This document shows positions 23,901 to 37,200 of a stretch of 64,000 nt of DNA, one piece after another. Origin of the DNA: Lutjanus erythropterus (taxonomy: Eukaryota; Chordata; Actinopteri; Lutjaniformes; Lutjanidae). A program made the translations under genes and the position numbers. Below the pieces are notes generated by a model. That model was not told the DNA's origin. It worked only from the letters and a program-made list of their open reading frames with translations, and made no database searches. The stretch's first letter is position 1; each line of letters begins with the position of its first letter. The stretch is from the NCBI GenBank assembly GCA_020091685.1, contig CM034591.1, forward strand, positions 27,433,312 through 27,497,311, read 5' to 3'.

Positions 23901-25170
23901 TCTCCTATTGACAACTAATTAAATATTTTTTCACTTCCATTCACTGAGCCTCCACAGAACCTGTTTCGACTCCCCCGGAGAGGCCTGCCTCCCACTTTAA
24001 AAACCTCAGTATTAGTCCATTAATCAATTCTTCAATCAAAAGAAAATTATTTGCCAACTATTTTAATAATCAATTAATCATTTCAATCATTTTACAACAA
24101 TAAATGTCAAACGTTTGCTTGCTCCAGCTTCTTAAATGTGAGGATTTGCAGTTTTTATTTTCTCATTTATGATTGTAAATGAAGAGTCTCTGGGTTTTGG
24201 ACTGTTGGTTGGACAAAAGAGGCCATCTGAAGACATCACTTTGGGCTCTGGGAAATTGTGATGAGCATTTTTCAATATTTTTGACAGTTTGTAGACTAAA
24301 TGAGGGATTGTCTTTTTTTTTTTTTCCTTCATTTCAAGGATGCCCAAAATAGCTGCACATTTGACTGTGGACCCCCAGTTTGAGAGGATCTTGTCTTAAG
24401 GAATCCCCTCTGACTATTTATTATAATCACTATAACTTACCTATTTCTTTCCACACTGTTTCAACTTCAAAAAAGATTAATAAAAGTTAAAAAAATAATA
24501 ATAAAATAAATAAAAATACATTCCTCCTTTTGCTGAGGACCCCCTACATCCTGCTCAAGTTGGTCCCCTGACCCCAGTTTGAAAACCACTGGACTAAATT
24601 GTGACAATAGTTGTCAGATTAATAGTAGCACCCCTAGTTTGGTCATGCTGTTTGATAACATAAAATTGAAGTGACTTCAGTAACAGGCTCTTACCTGCAT
24701 TATATTGCTTCCAAAAGTCATCCTGCAAGACAAAGCGTCATTAGTAGGGTACAACCCTGCAGTACTGCGTCTTTATGGTCATAAGATGAGCAGCATCACT
24801 TAACTGTAGCTGGGATGTTCTCAAAGACCTCCCTTGCTTCCTCGTAGTTACATATTTCTTCATAACACTCCCGTTCCAGATTTCCAGGAACGAAAATCTC
24901 AAAGTCAAACCGGTTGAACAGCAGATGGCGACCCAGGAACGAATTTGCGTCCCCCTCATCTACAAACACTGGGAAGCGTCCAAACAGATGGTTAACAAGA
25001 AACCTCACGGAGGTGTGTGTGTGTGCAGCCTCTAAAAAAAGTGGACATGTTCATCAACATATCTCACCTTCTTGGTCTTGCGCTCCTTCACGTGTGGTCA
25101 GTAACCTCCTCACGCAGGCCAGGTGTCCGCAGGAGAGCAGTTGAAGGAGTATGAACAGGTGAAACAACAT
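20910..25170 (-). CDS. prrg4: Transmembrane gamma-carboxyglutamic acid protein 4, six exons, probable C-terminal frameshift
   Basis: Single-pass membrane protein with a vitamin-K-dependent Gla domain outside and PPxY motifs inside that bind WW-domain partners. Exons: 25170-25068, 24959-24805, 24722-24695, 23186-23048, 21300-21119, 20995-20910. The start gives a hydrophobic signal peptide ([15 protein letters not shown]). Exon 2 carries the propeptide-Gla region ([17 protein letters not shown], then [13 protein letters not shown]). The tiny 28-nt exon 3 (DDFWKQYNA) mirrors the short third exon of clotting-factor Gla genes. Exon 4 holds the membrane helix ([20 protein letters not shown], about residues 107-129). 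As read, the product is 230 residues. However, after QSYEQAIAK the expected DAPPPPYPG sequence is in the next frame, so one base appears missing near 21157. The alternative frame ends at 20929 (about 224 residues; human is 226). The exon 5 acceptor at 21301 is weak. The frame was chosen from sequence as given. Confidence 0.88.
21562..22518 (+). mobile_element. Degenerate Tc1-like element in prrg4 intron 4
   Basis: The ends are diverged inverted repeats: TGTAAATAAAATA with GAATGCAGTAATTTGCAAATC on the left, mirrored by GATTTGCAAATTATTGCATTC on the right. Plus-strand remnants encode the second half of a Tc1/mariner transposase, including DNAKTQSA and [15 protein letters not shown] (the catalytic D plus the SPDLNPIE-like motif, altered). 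The N-terminal two thirds is deleted, with a jump from the left end into CTACCATGCAAAGAG. It is further split by a 150-bp palindromic insertion at 21795-21944. Clearly inactive. Confidence 0.8.
21795..21944. mobile_element. 150-bp palindromic MITE with CAG target duplication
   Basis: Two arms of about 65 bp starting GGCCCCGTTTCCCAGAGCC are near-perfect reverse complements (one mismatch noted at GTTACG versus GCTACG), separated by a T-rich loop. The arms are flanked by CAG on both sides (21792-21794 and 21945-21947). Removing the element and one CAG restores the continuous host sequence of the older Tc1 copy, so this is a later nested insertion. There is no coding capacity. The transposase family that moved it is not identifiable here. 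Confidence 0.85.
23590..24600. repeat. Composite dispersed repeats in prrg4 intron 3
   Basis: A left part (TTTCAAAGTCTGAAAGTGTGG, near 23595) matches 9404-9440 in qser1 (TTTTCAAAGTCTGAGACTGTGG). The right part (24350-24590) matches the 16300-17070 repeat. The middle (24000-24310), rich in ATTAATCAATT and ending in GACATCACTTTGGGCTCTGGGAA, is another common teleost repeat, with a partial relative near 57490-57570. No exon of prrg4 was seen inside. Confidence 0.55.
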
Positions 25171-27917
25171 GGTCACGGCTGCACCTGCTCGCAGATAGCG
25201 GGTGTGGCGTTAGTTAATTGGCGGTACAGAGGGCAGAGTGCCTTCAACAACACACCCAGGATTTTTCAAAACTACCACATAAACACTTTTTAAATGACAA
25301 CCAGCAGCCTATACCTACAGTCTACATTACCTATGATGAAAAGCGGCGCATAATGACGCGTAGAGTTCAACACCGACAAAGTGAAACCTGTCTGAAGGGG
25401 CGGTAGGTACGTGTCCAAGCCTCGACGCTGATAAGATGAGTCAGGAAACGATCATAGATTGTCACAAAACTCTGTTCAGCAACTTCTGTCGAGAACCTTT
25501 AACGCAGCTCATCGTTAAAAAAGTTAAAACACAGTAAACTGTCACTGAGTTAGTCCCTAAGAGCCAAAGACAGCTACCGGTGGGTTAAAAAAAAAAGGTT
25601 TTGTTTACTCCAAACAGATGTGGCCTCGGCTCTTCCTCAACTACCTGCGAAGACTCAACTAATCGATCACGTCTACCTGGATAATATGATGAGTGACGTA
25701 AGTAAAATGTGGACGCTAGATGGCAGCTGAAGCCACGAAAGTGAAAGGACTTCCAGCAGGTCTCTTTTCACACTGAGGTTTTAAATATCACACATTCATC
25801 ATCTGACTTGTGACTCAGATGCCACAAATGTTCTCCTCCCAACGCCCAGTCATTTATAATAATGTAATAATAAATGTTTGTATTACGTGACAAATTTCTT
25901 TCTTGTAATTTCTTGTAATTGACCCTATGAGGCAAGAATCTCGAAGTCCTTATATATACATTGGCCTTTATAACAAACAAAATTGGATTGTTATAGTCTG
26001 AATTATTATTTTCTTTAGCCCCTTATTAAGGTATATTAATTTTTATTGATTTTATTGTTTGTTATTATGTGTAGGTAGTTTATTTTAATATTTAATTTAA
26101 TATTTAAATATTTTATATTTAATTTGATTGATATCTGCTTTTTGTACAGGTTGGAATCTGTACAGTCTGATATTTGTACACTTTGTTTAACTGTTGTTTT
26201 AAAGAAAATTACACTGGAAAAAGCAGCAACTAAATATCTGAAATGGAAAAGAGGACATATTCTTTGTTTTAAAAAGACAACACAGATACAATTCTTCTTC
26301 TTAAAAAAAAAAAGAATGGATAGAAATGATGGAAAGAATGGTTACTACTAAAGGCTTTTTAACACACTAGCTCTCAAAAAATACCTCCATAGGCCCATAT
26401 GTATTATATGAGCATGGTGTTTACATGGTACTAAACCGGCTTTTAGCAGTATTTGTCCTTTAAAAAACCCATTTCTATTACTAAGTAAACTGATGACCCC
26501 TAAATGGGTGAAATATTTTATGCATATTTAATATTATATTCAATACATAACAGTAACACTACAGAACAACTAACAACCTGTACAGTTAATAGTGAATGCA
26601 ACAACAGCAGAAGGTTTGTGTTTAGCAAGTGATTTGGATAAATTAAAGCAGATTATTTTCTGTTAATATTGTATCAGACATTAGTATCCTGATATTCCTA
26701 GATTTTTTATATAATTCTTTCTCTGTGTTATGTTTTTTTTTATCATAACATCCATACATACTTAATGGGCATCTTTTTTGTACAATTTCAGGGTTTTCGT
26801 CTTTGTTTCCTACAGCAGGATGAGGCTGTTTAACAGAAAGAAAAGAATATAGCTTGCATTCAGGTCTTCACAGCACCCTTATCCTGTAAAACTGTTTATT
26901 AAGTTTATATCTTATATTATAATCTAAACTTTAGTTTTCTTCACAGAAATAAATGAAATGCTGAGCTGTTGGCCCACTATGCTTTTTTTTTTTTTTTTTT
27001 TACATTTTCTTACAGCCATTAAAATCAAGATGGCCTCATGACCCCGGTGAGCTTGGGTAACCCCTACAGGGGGTTGGGACTGACTGGTTGATAACCACTG
27101 TACTAAACATTACTAACTTTAAAAAGGGGAAACAATTAAATTAATGCAGTAGGCCTTTAACTGTATTTGCACATTTTTTCCATTTCAACACTGACATCAT
27201 AGGTTTTGTCATGACTTTTTTAAGAGTACTAAACCTCCTCTCTCTCTCTCGGTAGCTCAGGACAGGAGCTGGTGACCACTTGACCATCCACAGGCCTTGT
27301 ATGGCAAAAGGTTGTGTAATGGGTGGTCACTGACTCATTTTCAGAAAGAGACATCTGTGATGAAATACACGTAGTCTTGCTTTTTCCACCGCAAAGTACT
27401 GTGACTATAGCAACTTTAGAGACATCACAAACAGCAAACATGCAACAACACAGTGAAGATAAAGTTTCCCATTCTGCCTGGCAAACCATCCTCCATAACA
27501 GTGTTTATGTTTCACACTCTCCATGTAAATACACGTATCTGTCTCTGAGCCTCTGGGCCTCTTGCTCAGTGTTTATGTAAAGCAGAGATAGGATGCAATT
27601 GAACATTATCTGGCTGACTACTGGATGGTGCTAATTGAAGGGCAGTGAGAGTGAGTGCCTCTCGTGTACCGTCTGCATCTCTGGACACTGTCAGAGTCTT
27701 ACATTTTCCCAAAAGAATGTTGATATGATGAACAGAGGTAAAAAAAAAGAGAAATTTTAGGCTTTATCTGGAGCGTGATGTCAGATGATATTGCCACCTT
27801 GCACCACATTCTGCCGTATCAGTGTTATAGTGATTAATAGTGTGTCACTGGTGGGGAATTTATGTGGTTCTGCATCAGCTCACACAGTGGTGTTGTTGCT
27901 CGGGCACAGCTTGTGGC

Positions 27918-29591
27918 CAGTGGTGGAAAAAGTATTCATTTTCTTTACTTAAGTAAAAGTAACAATACTCTATTAAAAGTAAAATAGCTTGTTGCAGAGA
28001 AATAATGGCCCTTTACTGAGTAATGGATTACATGTGATCAGGATTATATAATCAGATTACAAAACATGGTAATAGTTAACTACAATCAACCCAGATTATG
28101 TTTGAAATGCATTCTTAGATTATAGTTACATTATCAAGGACTACTTGAAAATTATGATATTTGTTTTCATGATAGCCAATTCTCTATTAACTCAGAGTTT
28201 CTTAAACAACTAAACAAGAACCTGAAGCAAAAATGCATTTTATTAGTGCAAAAAAAGTGCAATATTTCCAATGTTTGATTCTGAAATCACCCAAAAGTAT
28301 TCAGATTAGATTATATATATATTTTTTGTAATCCAATGGATTACCTTACTAATGACAAAAATCTTCATGCAATTTGTATTCAGTGACTGAATACAAATTT
28401 CAAAGTAATCTGACCCAAGCCTGATTAGTACATATCATTATATTGAAAAGCTTTATATTTTGATCCCAAAATGCAGGGAAATACAAACTAATGATCTCAT
28501 GTTTTTCCTTTGGCAATGGTATAAATGGGAAAATGTCCTTCCATTCTTTTCAGTGGGAATTATCCTTCACTTACAATAATACACAGTGCAGTTAACATTT
28601 TAATATTGTACCTGGTCAAAGTGGAGTTTGTTTTTACTTTTACATTTAGGTTAGTTTGGTCCAGTTGTTCCCAACCAAGGGGTGACGCCCCTCCAAGGAG
28701 TCACAAATTATAACTCACGGGTTGTGACATAACTACTGGGATAGAAAATAAGAAACAATTAGTTCCACTGTTGATGGTGCTTTAATCTTTGTTTTTGTGT
28801 GTGTGTGTGTGTGTAAACTATTTGATAATTTCACTTCTTTGGGTATTTAATGGTTATTCAGATGGAAATGTGTTTAGAAGGGTAGTTACCATTTGATGGA
28901 AATGCCAACAACTCATAGACATTTGAAACATGTCAACGGACTCAATTAGACACTGAATTTTTGTAAGAGATCACAAGCCAAAAAGGTTGGAAACCACTGG
29001 TTGAAACTTGAGCAACATATTTTGCAAGATAAGTGGTTTCTGATAAGATAAGTGGTTTCTATGTAAAATTTTAACATGAAAAGTAACTGTTATCAACTGC
29101 TGCAAAATAAATGTGGTAGAAGTATAAACCAGAGAATGTAATCACTGAGGAAATTGCTGGTGTGAGTTCTAGATGTTGAAAAGCTGATGTTGAACTGCAC
29201 TGCTGACTTTAAAAGTTGAATAATGTATGAAAGATGTTTTTTTTTATGATTTGTTAAACGTTGATGCTAAACAGAATGAAAAAGCAAGTGAAGTGGTATG
29301 AATACATCTAGCTGAAAGTATGAATGAGTGAATAGGGAAAAACTGCATGAAGAAATTGTGAAAATACCAAAAATTGAAAGTCATCAAAAAGCTGGATGAA
29401 AAAATGTGGAAGTAGTAAAATGTAAAAAAAATAAATAAAATGGGCAGAAATTTTTTTGTAGAACATATAGTTGAGTACTTTTAGCATTCACACCCAATTA
29501 CTTGTAGTAGAAAATGGAAATACGTAACACAAGTAACTCAAAATTACAGTATAGCACTGGAGTAAATGTATTAAGTTACTTTCCATGTCTG
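27918..29591. mobile_element. hAT-like nonautonomous element, expanded
   Basis: The left end CAGTGGTGGAAAAAGTATTC leads into TTTACTTAAGTAAAAGTAAC. The right end, AAGTAACTCAAAATTACAG followed by GTTACTTTCCATGTCTG, is the diverged mirror (family consensus TTTCCACCACTG). CAG/CTG ends and the short inverted repeat suit a hAT nonautonomous family that is very abundant in teleosts. At 1.67 kb this copy is longer than usual, and its interior contains an unrelated repeat (about 28660-29010, GTTGTTCCCAACCAAGGGG to GGAAACCACTGG). The flanking octamers match only partly. Confidence 0.55.
28797..28814. repeat. (TG)n microsatellite
   Basis: Nine TG units in the spacer, inside the repeat block at 27918-29591. 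Confidence 0.9.
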
Positions 29592-29703
29592 CATGTGTAA
29601 AAGGGGTCAGTTAAGCCGCTCTCATTTGCTTTTCAGCACTGAACAGTGCAGAACTACCTTTATCTGGCTATCATAAGAAGTTGGTTGTGGCATTTTGCTG
29701 CAG

Positions 29704-29920
29704 ATAAACTAACCCCAGCACGCAGTATTTACATCTGGGACATCTCACATGACAGACCATCCACAAAACACTTACTTCAAGCCAGCGAGACAAATTAGAG
29801 ACAATAAGAGCGAGGGATCGCCGTCCAGAATGAGAAAAGCAGCTGAGAGTTTGCTCGCAGAGAAAAAGGAGCGTATGCTGAGAGATGGAAACCAAGATGT
29901 AAAGCTTTGCAAACATTCTG
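29704..29920 (+). other. Possible orphan coding exon
   Basis: A 57-codon frame starts at ATG 29749 and encodes a charged, lysine/arginine/glutamate-rich peptide (MTDHPQNTYFKPARQIRDNK, later RKAAESLLAEKKERMLRDG). It runs straight into a good donor, CTG|GTAAGC, at 29921. An acceptor-like TGCTGCAG precedes it at 29696-29703. No partner exon was identified and the family is not recognised. It could be the first coding exon of an unrecognised gene, a relic of ccdc73, or chance. Confidence 0.25.
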
Positions 29921-31117
29921 GTAAGCCTTGGTCACATTTGTTTCTATCTGCTCCACACTCCACCACCTTGCGGGTGGCTGTGATGAGGTTATGCTCCTGA
30001 GAATGTGTTTTGTGATTTACACCCGCTGATAAGAGCTGGAGATGTTGTTCCCTGTGGACAACTGGACAGAAGTGAGTAGTGAGCCTCTGCAGACCTCTGC
30101 TATGATAGGAAAAAGAATCCACTGCAGCAATAAATGTATACCTCTAATGCCCATGTAATCTGAGTAGAAATATTTTAGTGGCAGGGCTGGAATGATCAGA
30201 TTAAAAGTAAACAGGCTGGGCTGTGGCTTTATTAGTAAAAAAAAAAGCACTGTGTATTTGTGGTGGGGGTGGGTATCCAAAGACTGCAATGTCAGTAGTC
30301 TGCACTTTGTCAGTTTGTGCTGATTTCATCACAGCCCTAGAGGGAGAGAACTCCAATGGACCCCTTTTACACCTAATGCCTGGGCCATATATCACTAGGG
30401 TTCACATCCTAATGCTTTGGACCGGTGCCTGAGAACAGATTTCTGTGCCAGATAAATGGTACTTTACTTTACATCAATGGGCAAGGGCAAGGTTAACTTT
30501 AAAACTGGAATTCAGAGGTCTTTGTTTTTCCACTTTTCAGACACATCAAGAGGCAGTGACTCATGCTGACTACAGCTGAACTGTATCTATTCACACAGTG
30601 GACAGTTTCAAATTTGTAGTGGCAGTGAATCAGCCTACGCCACAAGCTGTAAGTGTTGATGCTACAGTAATACAGCTCTGACCTCAGCAGACAGGGTCAT
30701 CTTCAGTTCATTTTGTTTTGTCACCTCTCATGTGTTCCCAGACGAGTGACCCTCTCACTGGAGGCCATTTCTCTGCCCGAGTCACAGCTCATCTAATACT
30801 GACATGCTGTCCTTTAACTAGAACCAGATGTTGAAAGCCACTACAGGACGCACCCCCATTAAAGTCACTGCATGGCTTTGTGAAAGATAAGGAAACTAGT
30901 GGCGATAGTTGTCTGAAAAGACTGATTATACTGTATATGTAATATCCATTAAGGCATAGTAAAGCTTTGGCTGTTTTACAAAATTTTAAATCGTCCATCA
31001 AGTGTTACACAACCTCCTGTGTTTACGACATTACAGTTAGTGAACTTCAAAATAGGTCCAGCATTTTTTTATTATTTAACAAGACAGAAGCAAATCACAG
31101 GTGATCTCCACTGTTCT

Positions 31118-31123
31118 TTTATT
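31118..31123 (-). terminator. eif3m polyadenylation signal
   Basis: A canonical AATAAA on the minus strand lies about 105 nt downstream of the eif3m stop codon, giving a short 3' untranslated region typical of housekeeping genes. A second AATAAA at 31068-31073 is a possible alternative. Confidence 0.6.
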
Positions 31124-31226
31124 GGATGAATATAAAAGCTGATCATTTCAGTCGGAGGTTTTGGAGAGCAGAAAAGAATGGGGGTGGGGGGGGTCAGGCA
31201 GTCTAGACAGTCGGGTTAAGGTGGAA

Positions 31227-34200
31227 TTAAGCAGAAGGTGACAGAGCCTGCAGACTGGTCTTGACGGCTGCTAGGTTGGCCTTCCAGGAGCTGAGGCTGT
31301 CGTGCAGCTGCTGCCACTGCTGCTTGCCAAAGGTGCGGTGTGTGCTGTGGCTGATTGAGTGGAAACAGAAACGCAAGAATGTTAAATTGACAAAATAAAT
31401 GCAAGCCAGGGTCATGTCTTCCAACTATGAGGACATAAAATATGGAGGTATAGTAAATGTAACTATGAATAAAGATGTATCATCACCTGACCAAAATTAA
31501 AAATTAAAAAAAATATTTTCTTGAAGCAAATTTACAATCAATAATACGTTTTCTTCTTTCTACACAGACATGAACAAATAAACTCATAGCATCCCTGACC
31601 AGACTGATTTGATCAGATTCAGAAACACACTATCTAATCCACATATTGGTTAGGCAATCAATCCTTGCTGTCTAGTATTGGCCTACCATTAATAATTACA
31701 GGAACAGTGAAAAAGATAAAACAAAAGGCACCACAAAAGACAAAGAAAACCATTTCCTGAATGTGAATTGCAAGTTGACTTACATCAACAGAATTTTAGT
31801 TCTCTTTGTTAAGTTTTGCTTTTAGCTTTCACTTTGTAATACCAGAATGACAAAAGAAAGTCCCTATTTTTCGAAATATCATTTGATGCAATAACCACAA
31901 GCACTGCAAAACAATATGTTGGGAAATGTGTCAAAGATAATGACATGCATATGCTTAATACAGTACAGATGAATAACACTGCTTACAGGTGCAATCTCAA
32001 CAACAGTACAGTGGTACTGCCATTAACATTATTAGGACTGGTTAGAGCACCAAGGACAGGTTTTAGATGATCCAAGTAAAGTGCATAAGGTCTGGTTTGG
32101 TTCTACACATTTTAAATTTCAAAATCCCATCCTTTTCAGACTCAAATTTCCAGACCATATTTGACATCTGAGTAGAGATGTTGTGGTTGATTTTCGTTTC
32201 ACAGTGGATTGGGCCAAAACAAAGCACAGGGTGCAGAAGATGCTGTGATAAGACTACAGTGCTTTTGCCCTTGATTATGACTTATAATTACTGCCTCTAC
32301 CATGTTAGAAATGTCAGAAAATTTTACATTAAGTTCAACTTTAGCTTTATGTTCCTATTTGGAATCCTTTATATTTGGGATTGTGAAGCGAGCCCTTGGA
32401 TAACCCACTGTGGGCATTCAGTCCACACTCCTAGGGAGAAAGTTGCATCTCTGCCCAAAGAGGACATAAACAAACTGATGCTACCTATACTTGTATTATT
32501 TTCTGTAGACACATTGAATAATTAATATTATATAATAATTCCCCTTATATTCTTTAGTCTCTTTTATAAATAATAATGCAATTCAAAGATATTGCAGCAT
32601 TTTCTTTCAAATTAATTAGGTGGTGGATGTCTGGATTTGGTACAGTTATAGAGCACTTGGGGCAGAGCTGTTTTGCAGGCTGTGCCATACATGCGTAGGA
32701 GAAGCTCTGCCTAGGAGTACGTGTTCAGTGGTATGCCTTACATCAATTCATTTTACAAATTCTGAAAGTTATATTTTAGAAAACAGTAGGGGAAATAGAC
32801 TGAACACAAAAATGTTTTTCCATTCTCTTTTTTTTCCACAGTTATCCAGACCTGGAAATGACTAAAATCAAATACCATACTGCTTAGGAACCTACGGCTG
32901 GTAACAACCCTACATTTGTCACCACTGCCATTCTAATACAAATCTTAACTAAGTTCAAACTGAACACAGTTAAGCTATGCATGACAGTTTGATGAAAGTG
33001 CTTACCTCACGACAACTTTTCGCTGCGTCTGGTCAATTTTGCAGTACACCATCTTGGTACGAACAGCTAGAAATAAAAAGCAGACGGGAAGGGAATAAAG
33101 GGACAGCAAAAGCTTTGACAGAAAGCAATAAAAACACCACTGACACAAGAATGCTCTAAGAGTGAATGCACCTGGAAAATGAAATTGGATAGGACACTAA
33201 TCCCAGTCACAAAACACTATGAGTGCTATTCTTGGTTCTGTGCCATTTTCTTTCTGTAGTTTGTAAAATCCCACTTTTATTCTGTCCTATGGTCACGTTT
33301 GTATTCTTTTTTTTTAAAGGTGAAAGACATCATTTTTTGGTACAAACAGAAAAGTCATTCACTACTTTTTCCCTCCATTAGTGAAAAGTTAAGACCATAC
33401 TTAACAAAGGTGGACAGCTAAGTTTAATTTGAGGTGAAGTGCTTGTACCGTCAATGACAAAAGCCTCGACGTCATCTGCTCCAATCTGCAGCTCCTGTTG
33501 CATGGTGTCAAAGGAGATCTCCTTGAATTCCACCGCCATGCCCATGAATGTCAGCAGCCGCATCTTGGCCATGTTTTGCTCGTGAGACAGGCCTGGAGAG
33601 CAACACGCAGGATCATTAAGCACAAAACAGTCACAGTCGATTACTCTTGACTCAGGGAGTTTCCCAATGATAATTGTTTCTACATTTAGGAGCATGCAGT
33701 CAGGGAATCTACTCATTAACACAAACAACACTCCACACTGTCTGTTTTAAGAGTCCATCCCACACATGCTTGTAATTACAGCTTAGCCTTTAGTAGTGAG
33801 AAAGAGACACTCTGCTGACACACACACATTCCTGCACTGTGTCAACAGAGCTCAGTATACTGGCTCCGTTTTTTTAAATGTAGAGATGCTGTGATTTCCT
33901 CTAAGGGAAGGCGGTTCAGATGGCCTTTAATTGGATTTTTGTACTCCAGGTAGGTATTTATATACAGAACTTGTTTTCACAGTCAAATTTGCCATTATAT
34001 TCAAATACAAAGCTTATTGTCCTTTTTTCCCCCCCAAGAAACCCTCATTATCAGAGTGGGAAATTCACTTTTTAAAATGTGAGTCACAGGTTCAAAATTA
34101 CCAGCCACTAAATAAGAAATCATTATTTTGTGTCTGAAATCTACCTGTCACATTTATATTTGGTGCTAATTTCCCACTCTGGTCAACAACATAGCAATAG

Positions 34201-37200
34201 CAGTATGTTTGTGGTGCAAAGTTTTAATAAGGCTTTTCTTACAGATTAGCTACGACACACATATAATATGTCATTATCAAATTATAAATATGGTATGAGT
34301 AGCAAAAATACTCACTCACTCAAATCACTGAGCAACTATGTTTAAGATGAGTTTTTATGGAAATCAGACTACATGTGCAATTTATCTAATTTATTAACCT
34401 CTGTACTGCACTTTTAAACATGGTCAGTATGTGTGTTTGTGCCTGTTGATTGATGCAAGTAATATCTCAAGTTATAGCTACTTACCAAGAGAATCAATGA
34501 AGTCTTTGTTATTCTGGTAAAACTTTACATATGCTGCTAGTTTTGCACTCACAAAGATGGTTAACAGCTGAAAAGAGAGTCAGAAGAGGGAGAAATACAA
34601 TTATAAGACTGAAGAAACGCTGTTGGGTCATCTTGGTATTCTTGCAGGCTCAGAGTTGTTATGATAATCAGGTCATGTTTAATGTTATAAGACGGATAAA
34701 TGGAGTGAACATTGGGTTAACCTATTAAAACCTTTAGAAATGCAAACCTGTTGACCCATGAACAATCTTTTACATAATAGTGTGCACACACCCTATTATA
34801 AATATTTTTTCATTGTCTCAACCTGTTTATCTGGTGATGTTCAAGCATTCCTGCTGCTTATCATTCAACTGCTCAGCATTTAAATATTGTGTTGTGCTTG
34901 CCTTAGCCATCACATAAATTACTTATCAAAAATGCGTCCAAGACCCATATAGAGGCTTTCACATCAGTGTGCATTAGATTTCTAATCACATGACCTAGGC
35001 ATGCTTTTTTCCTTATACACCATTGACAGGGTTGCCACAATGGCTGATGCAAAATTTCTGCTTTGCTGGCTATGGAAGGCACAGAGAAAGGCATATTTTT
35101 CAAGAACTAATTATGTCATAAATCAATGGGACTCCAGTTACTAGGGTTGCTGTTTCTAGGAGATATCCGACAATGCCGGTGATGTCTTTTACGCATTTAA
35201 CGACACAAAGCATTGCACATCGTTCAGTACTCACATCATGAATGAGTTCTCCTTCTAGGAAGCGAACAGGTTTCAGGGTGAGCAGGTGGTCAATCAGGAA
35301 GGTGTTGGGGTCTTTGAGAGCACGGACGATACATCTAAAAGATAAGGGACACGTGTATTTATCTAAGTATGGGGGAAGTATGCAATATCAAGGCTTAATG
35401 ACAAGTGTTAAACAGGGTCTCAAAGTTTACCTGTGGGCATCAACACGAGCTTGTGAAGCATTGTCCTCTGTATAACTTCCCAGCAGCTCAACCATCACTT
35501 TTGCTGCAGCCTCACTGTGAAATAAACAAATACATCATTGAAAACTCTCTTGTATGGAGATCATTCACTTGAAGGATAACAATATTAGTCTCTTAAGCAT
35601 GTATATGCATAAAACAAATATTTATTACTTCATTTATAAATCATAGACTTTACATTCATATTTATGTGCATACCAAAATAAGAATTTTACACATCTGACT
35701 GTATATTTAGTTACCTTTTTTTGCAGTCCACCAAAGCTTCATACACCAGCCTCAAGAGTGTGTGCTTCTTCTCTGTGTTCAGATTCCAGTCAATAATCCA
35801 CTTGCGCACCTGAGAAGCAGCACAAACATATACATATCATAAATTAACTACAGAGCAAAAAAATAGTAGATTGATTGGAGATATGAAAAATGTGACACAA
35901 CTTTTGTTTTCTTTTTGTTATGTTTGCAGCTCAAAGCAAAGGAATATATGATATGTGACTGGCAGTGTTGGTCAGTTTTTCCAGTTTATCATGGTGAGTA
36001 GATGTACCTGATCAAGGTCAGTGGGGATGAAGGAGATGGCATTACAAGTTGCGGCCACCTTGATGAGGCTACAGAAGACGGTGTACCTCACTGGAGTGTT
36101 CTCATCCATGCCATGGAATAAGTTACTCAGCCTGTAACATCAAAACATGAAAGAGACAGCCAAGTGTTTAAATGCCGATTTCATTCTATAACCACATGCT
36201 GTTTGTTTTGATAGGAAGTTAGCTGCTTTCCTGCCTGTTGATGCTGTTAAGACCAGCAGTCTCAAACTTGACTAACATCAAAACAATGGCCTGCTTATTT
36301 TGCATCATTTGAACTGTATACTTAGTCAGCAATTTGGAAACAACAATGAAGACAGTGGATAGATTTACAAGAAAAAAATTAAAGGACTCACAGCTGCATC
36401 CTGAGGGAGGGTCTCTCTCCTTCACGGAACTTCACCAGCTTCTCACATAGACTTTCAATGAGAGCCTCTTGCTTCTCTGTCTCCAGGATCAACAGCAGAG
36501 ACACAATGCTGTTCATCACGCTCTCCACGTCTGCAAAGTGATACAAGCAGAGAGGGGTATCAGCAATAAGACACTGTTCTCCATCCACAAGTAGCTCAGC
36601 TGCATCCAAATTAATTAGCAGCAGATTTGACACGGCACAGGAAGCATAAACACGACATCTAGAACTAAACTGCATTTAGGTGAGTCTGTTCCAGGGTCCT
36701 GGTATTGTTCATGCTGGATCACTAGGAGACTTTGTACAACTGAGCCATAATAAATGTTATGAATCACTATGTGTGTACCTGTGTGTTTCCTGCTGATGCA
36801 AGTCAAAATATGTACCCATGAAAAGGGTTCTTGCCTGTTATTTTCCAATCTATGAGCAATGGTCCATGGGTAAGACACAGGTGTGTTTCTCATCATCGCC
36901 TACCTTTATCATCGTCCTTGAGGCATACATCGCACACCTCGATGATCTGAGCCAGGTCTACATGAAGTCCACCTTCAGAGTTCTCTTCTGATATGTCAGC
37001 TCCTTTGGACTTGAGGTAGGCTCTCAGTTCGGAGGCCTGGAACATTAGAGAGTAAAATAATTAGTACTAGAGCAGTGGTTCTTAACCTGGGTTCGATCGA
37101 ACCCCAGGGGTTCGGTGAGTCAGTCTCAGGGGTTCGGCGGAGCCTCCGCCGCGGAGGTCAAGACACACACACAAAAGGAACAGACTTTGCTGTGAAAATG

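Larger units (their letters stand above)
25171..31226. other. prrg4-eif3m spacer
   Basis: In human this interval carries CCDC73; no coiled-coil coding exons were recognised here. Contents: prrg4 5' flank (25171-25760), AT-rich sequence, a poly-T run near 26983-27000, a hAT-like repeat (27918-29591), a possible orphan exon (29704-29920) and the eif3m 3' untranslated region (about 31095-31226). The rest shows nothing I can name. Confidence 0.6.
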
